A DNA stretch of 14,470 bases from Methanobacteriota archaeon (GTDB lineage: Archaea > Halobacteriota > Halobacteria > Halobacteriales > Halalkalicoccaceae). Positions 8,101-12,459 of the stretch are shown here, in pieces (positions within the stretch are counted from its first letter, which is position 1; each line of letters opens with the position of its first letter). Under the pieces are notes generated by a model. That model ran no database searches. It was not told where the DNA came from and was given only the letters and a program-made list of their open reading frames with translations. The stretch is from contig JADFQH010000038.1 in assembly GCA_022561895.1 (NCBI GenBank), forward strand, positions 1-14,470, given 5' to 3'. The position numbers and the translations under genes were made by a program.

Positions 8101-9779
8101 GTTCCGACATCGTCGATGGCCCCCTCTGAGGCGCTGTACAGCTTCGGGTACGTCTCGTTGAGCAGGGAGCCGTCGGCTGTGAAGTAGCCCCGAAGGAACG
8201 ACTCGACGTGGTTCGCGGGTGCGTTCTTGATGACCTGTGGAACGCAGGCGGATTGTGCGCCATCGCGCTTGCAATCGAAGTTCGTTTTCCACCAGCGTTT
8301 GATCTCGTGGCTGTTGATGGTGATTTCGTAACAGCCATCGGAGAACGTCGAGGAGGTATGGGTCCCGAATAGCCGTTGTGAGAGCTGCTCGATATACTCG
8401 ACGATGCTCTCGCGGTTGACGTGGAAGCGAATACCGTTCTGATGCCACGATCCGTCGCCGACCCAGAGACCGACGAGTTCGGCGAGTTCTTCGGTCAGAG
8501 AGACCGGTTGGTTGACGGACTTGACCGCAGTTCCGTTGGATTCGAGCTGCTCGCGCGTACGGAACTGCCCGACGGTCGTCTGATGGACGCCGAGTTCGTC
8601 CGCGATCTCCGAATCCGTATGGCCTGCCTCGTGCAGGTCGATCAAGGTCGACTCGTCGAACGAAGTCGATCCGGGAGCGCGTCCGCCGGTCCCGTTCGGT
8701 GGTAGCTGTAGTTCGTGACTGCGACGACGCTGCACCGTCGATTTCCCATAGCCCAGTTGTTCTGCGATCTCGTAGTCGCTCAGCCCCTCTCGATACTGTT
8801 CGAGGATTTCCGCGTTCTCGACGCGTCTGTTCTCGCCCCACTGTGGTCCGCTCGGTACGGCCGCAAGCGGTGGCACAGTTCGTTCGGTTTCTCGTAGCCA
8901 TCCGAGTGCATACTGTACCTCCTGTCCGGCTCGGATCTCGTCGAGTCGGGTCCACTCTCCGTCTACCTCGATGCGGTGGTTCGGCGTCCCCCTGATAGAA
9001 AGTCCGTTCGCAAGCGTTACGGTCACCGTTTCTGCGTTCTCGTACTCGTGGGTTTCCTCGACCGGTTTGTACTCGAACCCGTTGTCGGTTCGCTGTGCGA
9101 TGCGATCGCCGACTGTTACTTCTGAAACGCTGATCTGTCCCCTGTCCTCGATCATGACCGTCGAATCCGCCGTGAGACACTGAAAGACCTCGGCGGCTTC
9201 CTTAGCTGTCTGATGAATGTCCGAGATGTCATCAGCGGGCGAGTCGACGAAGCAGGCAGAAAGCTGCTGGAGCTCGCCACCCGCGTTCATCAAGGTCGGC
9301 GAGTTCGGAACGAACGAGAGCTGTTCCATCAGTTCTCGGAACTCAGCTTCTTTTTCCTCGACGTGTTCGCGGATCCCCTCGGGAAGTTCGGGAACAACTG
9401 TTTGGTACGCGAACTTGGTGACGTTATAGACGGTGAGTTCGGTTTCGACCGTGTCCTCGACAGTGGCTCCCGTCCCGAATACGTCGCCAACCAGTTCGTC
9501 GCGCCGTGGATGATCGGGCTTTAACTGGTCGGGTGTGACGCTGATCTTGCCGCCCTGTTTTTCGGCTTCGAAGACCGCCTCCGCGAGCGCGATGTTTTTC
9601 GCGACTCTCTCGAAGAGATCCTCTTGGGTTTCGGTCAGCTCACCCGCTGCGTTCTTCTGGAGGTATCGAGCAGGAAGGATGTTCTGGTAGGCGTTGTCAG
9701 TGAGGCGCTCTTCTAAACTCTCTCCTTCGGTGCGTTTTACCGGCAGGCTGATCTCCGTTGCGTCGGGGTCCGCACTCAT
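5193..9779 (-). CDS. nrdJ: adenosylcobalamin-dependent (class II) ribonucleoside-diphosphate reductase, intein-containing
   Basis: The precursor has 1528 residues. Removing the intein (201-664) leaves a 1064-residue enzyme that reduces ribonucleotides to deoxyribonucleotides for DNA synthesis using a B12-generated thiyl radical. Visible features are the redox-pair Cys176 in LSACFVDS, the active-site NPCGEQPL with Cys897 and Glu899, the partner Cys908 in CNLGHINLS, PTGTTSMVGNTTGGCEPIYN (1089-1108), and a TSCPD-type domain (about 1303-1370). A C-terminal zinc ribbon has Cys at 1503, 1506, 1517, 1520, 1523 and 1528, the last ones probably passing electrons to the active site. A low-complexity linker (about 1425-1502) contains a tandem repeat. 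No class I small-subunit gene is adjacent, which fits class II. The ATG at 9777-9779 gives the usual N-terminus. Confidence 0.95.
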   Translation of the reverse strand: MSADPDATEISLPVKRTEGESLEERLTDNAYQNILPARYLQKNAAGELTETQEDLFERVAKNIALAEAVFEAEKQGGKISVTPDQLKPDHPRRDELVGDVFGTGATVEDTVETELTVYNVTKFAYQTVVPELPEGIREHVEEKEAEFRELMEQLSFVPNSPTLMNAGGELQQLSACFVDSPADDISDIHQTAKEAAEVFQCLTADSTVMIEDRGQISVSEVTVGDRIAQRTDNGFEYKPVEETHEYENAETVTVTLANGLSIRGTPNHRIEVDGEWTRLDEIRAGQEVQYALGWLRETERTVPPLAAVPSGPQWGENRRVENAEILEQYREGLSDYEIAEQLGYGKSTVQRRRSHELQLPPNGTGGRAPGSTSFDESTLIDLHEAGHTDSEIADELGVHQTTVGQFRTREQLESNGTAVKSVNQPVSLTEELAELVGLWVGDGSWHQNGIRFHVNRESIVEYIEQLSQRLFGTHTSSTFSDGCYEITINSHEIKRWWKTNFDCKRDGAQSACVPQVIKNAPANHVESFLRGYFTADGSLLNETYPKLYSASEGAIDDVGTLMMGLGYPVKKSVIRDEDAHPYYGLIPTTGEGRTAFMRDVGFIDERRELGLANAESVNARDSYVIGDEYGVEVESVSGSANATVYDITVADNHEYVTDGIVSHNSGGGMGYAFWRLRPYGDSVGSTGGIASGPITFMRTFDQMCETIAQGGTRRGAQMGVMRVSHPDVIEFIHAKNKDVSLAHTLKLNDPDDYTYTTFSEALEEARELIDDDGRVPKHLRNAVEGHLSNFNISVGVTDEFMEALYADEEFVFENPRTEEPHIATAETKEMYERYGLGHHVEVGEEFSIPAEAIWERIVDGAYENGEPGIIFLERVNKEHSFDVDEHPDHRILATNPCGEQPLEEYEACNLGHINLSTLAAHDAPDWRVWHAEHGGEYDSLGSAMAAYLEEAIDTEEFERRIELGTRFLENVVTMSDFPVSEIEQKVREMRKIGLGIMGLAQLYIQLGVRYGSEEGNEMASQLMTRINHGSKRTSRELAGERGPFEDWSDSKYADPTNYREWFEHQTGESADDWKEGFPIRNHNTTTIAPTGTTSMVGNTTGGCEPIYNVAYYKNVSDDVQGDEMLVEFDDYFLRVLEANEIDVEAVKREAQEQMSSNKFDGVEGLSTVPNAIGELFVVTADLTGKDHAAVQCACQKGVDSAISKTCNFPNEASREDMEEVYRYIYDNGGKGVTVYRDGTRSKQVLTTRADNAEFADEEEAAEALVEQITEVFGGIDDFLTHEEVRAVVSDEFSFTPESGQYATKRPRPDVLHGITQRIDTGYGKLYVNINEDSEGRPFELFANIGNSGGFTASFTEALAKTISTALRSGVDPEEIASELQGIRSPKVAWDKGQQVNSIPDAIGTALRRYLDGEIERAYPKQQNLTELEDAAESTGGDSDRDLESRGDSGAHENPPSSDGGLESRSDSGVRRSPSDSGGRTAVDSGSSTDAHQDLIDAGESPECPDCGSMTLYYSEGCKTCESCGWSEC
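5346..5456 (-). repeat. tandem repeat with 3-nt-loop hairpins in the RNR linker
   Basis: Two adjacent units encode LESRGDSGAHENPPSSDGG (residues 1442-1460) and LESRSDSGVRRSPSDSGG (1461-1478). At DNA level they contain palindromes with three-base loops: CGGAGTCCGATGGACTCCG (5351-5369), GGAATCACTTCGTGATTCC (5379-5397) and the imperfect GAATCGCCTCGTGATTC (5437-5453). The region lies between the TSCPD domain and the zinc ribbon, a stretch under little constraint. Confidence 0.75.
7788..9179 (-). mobile_element. intein with LAGLIDADG homing endonuclease and tandem HTH repeats
   Basis: A 464-residue in-frame protein intron covers host residues 201-664, between AAEVFQ and SGGGMGYAF. Splicing residues look intact: Cys at position 1 (CLTADSTVMI), the TxxH block B motif (GTPNHRI, His268 of the precursor), block F/G (VYDITVADNHEYVTDGIVSHN, penultimate His663 and final Asn664) and Ser665 as the +1 nucleophile. 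The endonuclease has two LAGLIDADG motifs, LVGLWVGDGSW (435-445, Asp442) and FLRGYFTADGSL (528-539, Asp536), so it is probably a full two-motif monomer. Between the N-terminal splicing block and the endonuclease are two helix-turn-helix units (322-356 and 375-412). Both splicing and homing appear possible. The site interrupts the conserved substrate-binding region of the reductase. Confidence 0.95.
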
Positions 9780-9811
9780 GCGCGTCCCCGCTTACGACCG
9801 GCAGATCCCGA

Positions 9812-9820
9812 TATATGCAC
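9812..9820 (-). promoter_or_regulatory. possible RNR promoter box A
   Basis: GCATATATC on the minus strand is centred about 37 nt upstream of the RNR ATG, which predicts a leader of about 10 nt. A second candidate, AACTTATG at 9888-9895, would give a leader of about 80 nt instead. Confidence 0.4.
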
Positions 9821-9863
9821 GATTCGCGGCTCTATGTAGGTTCGTGAAGCTCCCATCTGTAAC

Positions 9864-9881
9864 GGGAACTGCCAGTTTCCC
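9864..9881. promoter_or_regulatory. inverted repeat upstream of RNR
   Basis: GGGAACTGCCAGTTTCCC pairs GGGAACTG with AGTTTCCC apart from one bulged base. It lies 85-102 bp before the RNR start, downstream of the distal box A candidate. It may be an operator or a leader hairpin. It does not show the conserved core of a cobalamin riboswitch. Confidence 0.4.
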
Positions 9882-10037
9882 CACCGGCATAAGTTTACTT
9901 CTTTGCTGCAAACATAGTTAGAAATACTGAACATGGATCCCTCTGTCGAGTCTGTCGGATTCTCCCCCACGTTGACCACTTGCTCGGACTACGGCCGGCA
10001 CCTACTATAATCTGTCCGAAGTAGAGTGAAAGTGAAA

Positions 10038-10147
10038 CGGAGATTACCACTCCGGAAACCGACGTGTTGCTTCGAGTTCTCTCGAACTACTACCAAAGTG
10101 TGCGTCGGAAGTGAACGGCTTCGCCCGTCACGTCTGACGCACGTCAG
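10038..10147. other. hairpin-rich non-coding stretch
   Basis: The 413 bp between the RNR start and the membrane-protein gene (9780-10192) hold no convincing gene. Within it, consecutive stems can be drawn: CGGAG/CTCCG (10038-10054), TTCGAG/CTCGAA around TTCT (10071-10086), GTGCGTC/GACGCAC (10100-10106 with 10136-10142) enclosing an imperfect stem around GGCTTCGCC, and CTGACG/CGTCAG (10134-10147). The last two share bases and are mutually exclusive. This may be a small structured RNA or simply chance structure in GC-rich DNA. Confidence 0.3.
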
Positions 10148-10163
10148 TCAGGCAACCCAAACA

Positions 10164-10173
10164 CTTATTTATT
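10164..10173 (+). promoter_or_regulatory. box A of the small membrane-protein gene
   Basis: CTTATTTATT is centred about 25 nt before the ATG at 10193 with no ribosome-binding site, a good leaderless promoter. Confidence 0.6.
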
Positions 10174-10192
10174 CCTATACTAATTTCGACAT

Positions 10193-10396
10193 ATGGACGA
10201 ACCGGTTCCGATGGAGGCGTTTCTCGCCGCCGATTCGAGCATGCTGTTGCTCGTGTTAGCGGCGTTGGCGGTCGTGCTCCTCATCGGACGGTTCCTGCTC
10301 AACCTCGCGTGGCGACTCGTCGCCGTAACGAGCGCCGCAATTGTGACGTTTTATGCCGTTACTGTTGTTTTACCCTCCGTCTTCGCACTGGTCTAA
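10193..10396 (+). CDS. small two-helix membrane protein, function unknown
   Basis: The 67-residue protein has a short acidic N-terminus (MDEPVPMEAFLAADSS) and two hydrophobic segments, about 17-36 (MLLLVLAALAVVLLIGRFLL) and about 42-64, separated by NLAWR. The charge distribution suggests both termini lie on the same side. The haloarchaeal codon use and a well-placed box A support a real leaderless gene. I do not recognise the family. Its last 27 bp overlap, on the opposite strand, the end of the trpG-like fragment at 10370-10468. In the ancestral arrangement it may therefore have converged directly on a trpG gene. Confidence 0.7.
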   Translation: MDEPVPMEAFLAADSSMLLLVLAALAVVLLIGRFLLNLAWRLVAVTSAAIVTFYAVTVVLPSVFALV

Positions 10397-10468
10397 AAAA
10401 TTCTCGATCACCTCGTGACCGGCACTCGTAAGAACGCTTTCGGGATGGAACTCTCGCAGGATCGTTAG
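10370..10468 (-). pseudogene. 3'-end fragment of a trpG/pabA-like glutamine amidotransferase
   Basis: The minus strand reads EFHPESVLTSAGHEVIENFL and continues DQCEDGG to a stop at 10370-10372. This aligns with the C-terminus of the intact TrpG in this window (QFHPESVLTGVGHDLVENFL), including the His and Glu of the class I amidotransferase triad. Upstream the frame closes at 10469-10471 and the rest of the gene is missing. The two copies share an exact 14-bp stretch and about three quarters of the bases around it. It is either a relic of a second trpG-like gene or a displaced target end left by an integration. Confidence 0.75.
10428..10441. repeat. direct repeat copy 1 of a candidate attachment core
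   Basis: GTAAGAACGCTTTC is identical to 11909-11922 inside trpG. It encodes the ESVLT motif on the minus strand. The two copies agree even in the choice of GTT and CTT, codons that GC-rich haloarchaea use less. The repeats bracket about 1.5 kb. Confidence 0.45.
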
Positions 10469-10488
10469 TTAAAAATCACCTATGATGA

Positions 10489-10504
10489 GAACTTTCTAAA
10501 GTTC
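10489..10504. repeat. perfect inverted repeat
   Basis: GAACTTTCTAAAGTTC has 7-bp perfect arms around CT. It lies in a non-coding stretch (10469-10598) just inside the island edge. It could be an operator or recombinase site. No function is assigned. Confidence 0.4.
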
Positions 10505-10598
10505 GTATTCCTGTTCTATCCGGCTCCAAAAACGCCGAATAAATTGATACTATTCCAGCATCTGGTGTTTCGACTACAAACAGTCGATATAGATATAA

Positions 10599-10760
10599 GT
10601 GAACTACCCCCACCTACCGCGCTCGGGGTTGTTCACCCCTCACTTGTTGAGGTGGGAGCTTCCTCGTTCAACGACGGGACGCGCAGATTCACATGGAATC
10701 CACAGCGTCTACGAGAGCTCCGCTCTCGTGCGCCCCGTCAGAACCGTCGGTTCTGAGGAC
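10599..10760 (-). ncRNA. possible TnpB guide RNA (omega RNA / sotRNA) region
   Basis: IS1341-type tnpB genes produce a sense RNA from their 3' end that carries the TnpB scaffold and ends in a guide copied from the flanking DNA. In haloarchaea these were described as sense overlapping transcripts. The hairpin cluster at 10599-10755 sits at exactly that position. If still transcribed, the guide would begin just below 10599 (minus strand, TTATATCTATATCG and on). Both ends are approximate, and expression is unknown. Confidence 0.35.
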
Positions 10761-11040
10761 GGTCCCGGTCTCTGGAGGTCGTTCAACAGGCTTCGCCTTT
10801 CGTGATGACAAAAACCGTAAGTTTTCGAACCACATGGATTCGGCCTGTCCCATGCCTATGTTCTGCATCGCATGCAGTGGATGAGAACCGTTTCTACTGT
10901 GACGCAGAACGGTTCACACCGTCACGCACTACTCCTTCGGTCGGTGTGCGCTCAAAGGTTGGCGGCACCGAGAGTACGGCGCGTGCCTCCTCCCTACTCG
11001 CTCGCTTCGCTCGTTATGGAAGGGATATTGTGACTGTTTC
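10599..11040 (-). mobile_element. remnant of an IS1341-type (IS200/IS605 family) tnpB 3' end and its structured right end
   Basis: On the minus strand, 10640-10708 encodes ESARPVVERGSSHLNK followed by a stop, which matches the C-terminal tail of haloarchaeal IS1341-type TnpB (pattern SAKRVVExGSPxLK). A second frame just upstream (about 10689-10811) reads KPVERPPETGTVL and more, ending at a stop, so the coding part is frameshifted. The nuclease domain is not recognisable. Downstream of the stop is the typical structured end: CCCACCT/AGGTGGG arms (10609-10615 with 10650-10656) enclosing GGGGT/ACCCC (10625-10639), ending near GTAGTTCAC at 10599. Further stems follow at 10711-10729, 10739-10755, 10863-10877, 10885-10915 and 10915-10948. 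The distal boundary near 11040 is set only by the change to AT-rich DNA. Confidence 0.6.
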
Positions 11041-11168
11041 AAGATAAGAACTATATTAGTGAAATAATAATTTGAGTTAATAAATTTTAGATAGTATAAT
11101 ATGTTAGTTATTATATACTATTGTAAAGATTTGATACTAACTGCTGCTACTATGATAATAGAAAAGAA

Positions 11169-11372
11169 ATGGAACAGAAAAAAAGCCGCCGATTGTTCCT
11201 TCAGAAAATCGGTGTGCTTGCAGGTGTCGTCAGTATCCCTAGCGTAGCGGCAGAACGCGAAATCGGTGATCTCTTTAATCAAACTGGCTGGACGGTCTAT
11301 CAGGATTTCTATGGCTTAGACAATCGTAGAGGTGATCATAACGGGAGTGCCACTCGGATAACTCCTCCGTGA
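11169..11372 (+). CDS. small protein with twin-arginine signal, possibly truncated
   Basis: The 67-residue ORF starts MEQKKSRRLFLQKIGVLAGV. The SRRLFLQK motif followed by a hydrophobic stretch and SVAAE at about residue 25-29 forms a credible Tat signal peptide, so the product would be exported folded. The mature part (about 38 residues, with TGWTVYQDFYGLDNRRGDHN) is short and unrecognised. Another frame continues just past the stop region as SDNSSVKVTEYQNKTDC (ends 11407), so a frameshift may have cut a longer secreted protein. It lies in AT-rich DNA unlike the neighbouring housekeeping genes, with AT-rich possible promoter sequence at about 11111-11118. Acquired origin is likely. Confidence 0.5.
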   Translation: MEQKKSRRLFLQKIGVLAGVVSIPSVAAEREIGDLFNQTGWTVYQDFYGLDNRRGDHNGSATRITPP

Positions 11373-11423
11373 AAGTCACAGAATATCAAAATAAAACAGA
11401 CTGCTAAAGCAAATTATACGACA

Positions 11424-11430
11424 ATATTTA
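11424..11430 (+). promoter_or_regulatory. box A of the split membrane-protein gene
   Basis: ATATTTA is centred 27 nt before the ATG at 11454, as expected for a leaderless start. It supports 11454 as the true beginning of the split gene. Confidence 0.5.
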
Positions 11431-11453
11431 CTGGATAAAGGGCATGGTTAGAC

Positions 11454-11839
11454 ATGGATCGTAGAGTCGTTGAGATCGGAAGCAGTGCAGTATTCGTGTT
11501 TGTAGCTACATATCTAATAAACACGTTAAGAAATCCATTGTGGGATCTGATTAGCCAGTGGGCAAACACTCCTCTCGATGAAATAATTTTGATTCTTTTT
11601 TTTTAGTTAGTTTATGTTTTTTCTCTGCTGTCGGATTCTCCTTTTATATGCATATTCATACTTTGAATCTTGCCGCGGGAGGCGCTGCTGTCTACGTATT
11701 ATGGCTTCTCTACATAGAAACAACCGCCGGCCCATTCGATAGCCCCGCTCACAGTTATCTGAGGATTTTCTACTTAGCCGGATTCGTGGTTGGCGCTCTG
11801 TTAGTTAACTGGAGTCGAGGTCGAGGATTCCTCCGATAA
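11454..11839 (+). pseudogene. membrane protein gene split by a frameshift in a run of nine T
   Basis: Two frames join into one sensible product. The first (11454-11606) starts MDRRVVEIGSSAVFVFVATY and ends at TAG directly after T9 (11596-11604). The second frame is open across the T run and continues LVSLCFFSAVGFSFYMHIHT through to a stop at 11837-11839. Reading back one base in the T run, or adding one T, gives about 128 residues with four hydrophobic segments: about 10-25, 43-64, 68-85 and 100-118. Neither half alone makes a convincing protein, and the second half has an ATG at 11648 only in mid-sequence. I do not recognise the family. The gene may be inactivated, phase-variable, translated by -1 frameshifting, or affected by a sequencing error in the homopolymer. 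It ends 20 bp from the convergent trpG stop. Confidence 0.6.
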
Positions 11840-11859
11840 TAACCCACTATTCTAGCGAA

Positions 11860-12459
11860 CTATCTATAAACAGTGAGAAAATTTTCGACGAGGTCGTGGC
11901 CAACACCTGTAAGAACGCTTTCCGGGTGAAATTGCACGCATTCGAGCGGCTGCTCGCGGTGGCGAATCCCCATCACCAGCTCCTCCCCCAAGTGCTCGGT
12001 CGTCGCCGTCACCTCGAACGAGTCGGGGATCTCGGTCGCGATCAACGAGTGATAGCGCCCGGCCTGAAATCCCTGTTCTATCCCCTCGAAGACGCCCTTG
12101 CCGTCGTGATCGATGGCGAACGCCTTCCCGTGGACGGGTTCGGGCGCGCGGCCAACAGTTCCGCCGTGGGCGTAGACGGCGGCTTCGAGACCGAGACAGA
12201 CACCCAAGGTCGGGATTTCGGGACTTAGCTCCCGAACGACATCAAGCGTGACGCCCACATCACGAGCGTTTTTCGGATGGCCCGGTCCCGGCGAGAGGAC
12301 GATCGCGTCCGGATCGATCTCCCGTACGTTATCCAGTGAGACGGTGTTTCTGTGAATCTCGGTTTCGCAGCCGTGTTCCGAGACGTACTCGACGAGGTTG
12401 TAAGTAAAGGAATCGAAGTTATCGACGAACAGCACCCGCCGGGCGCGAGCGAGGCTCAC
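11860..12459 (-). CDS. trpG: anthranilate synthase component II (glutamine amidotransferase subunit)
   Basis: The 199-residue class I amidotransferase releases ammonia from glutamine and feeds it to TrpE for anthranilate formation, the first committed step of tryptophan synthesis. Visible motifs are VDNFDSFTYNLVEY (12-25), SPGPGHP (56-62), the nucleophile Cys88 in GVCLGLEAA, GRYHSL (134-139), and the His178/Glu180 pair in QFHPESVL. The usual GHQ after the nucleophile is GLE here, which I believe is normal for haloarchaeal TrpG. The start is GTG at 12457-12459, overlapping the trpE stop in GTGA, so translation is probably coupled. The last gene of the visible operon, its 3' end faces the accessory island and shares similarity with the fragment at 10370-10468. 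PabA-type use is possible, but pairing with TrpE argues for TrpG. Confidence 0.93.
   Translation of the reverse strand: MSLARARRVLFVDNFDSFTYNLVEYVSEHGCETEIHRNTVSLDNVREIDPDAIVLSPGPGHPKNARDVGVTLDVVRELSPEIPTLGVCLGLEAAVYAHGGTVGRAPEPVHGKAFAIDHDGKGVFEGIEQGFQAGRYHSLIATEIPDSFEVTATTEHLGEELVMGIRHREQPLECVQFHPESVLTGVGHDLVENFLTVYR
11909..11922. repeat. direct repeat copy 2 of a candidate attachment core
   Basis: GTAAGAACGCTTTC within the trpG 3' end is identical to 10428-10441. Similarity continues on both sides at a lower level. Confidence 0.45.

Noticed and set aside
7984..9180. Second long minus-strand frame (398 codons) inside the intein region
   Set aside because: It is an Arg/Thr-rich out-of-frame copy of the intein, with no endonuclease or other motif of its own.
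5193..9779. RNR as a class I (NrdA) large subunit
   Set aside because: There is no NrdB gene nearby, and the TSCPD domain plus C-terminal zinc ribbon fit the class II B12-dependent type.
9780..9960. Cobalamin riboswitch upstream of the B12-dependent RNR
   Set aside because: The conserved cobalamin aptamer core could not be found on the minus strand. The GGTGGGGAAACTGG stretch resembles it only superficially.
9933..10010. 25-codon ORF (+) starting MDPSVESVGFSPTLTTCSDY, divergent from RNR
   Set aside because: There is a possible box A about 38 bp upstream, but the ORF is too short, has no recognisable family or ribosome-binding site, and lies in a region without clear codon bias.
10544..11047. 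Several short plus-strand ORFs over the tnpB remnant
   Set aside because: They result from hairpin-rich DNA, are not protein-like, and the minus strand shows the TnpB tail.
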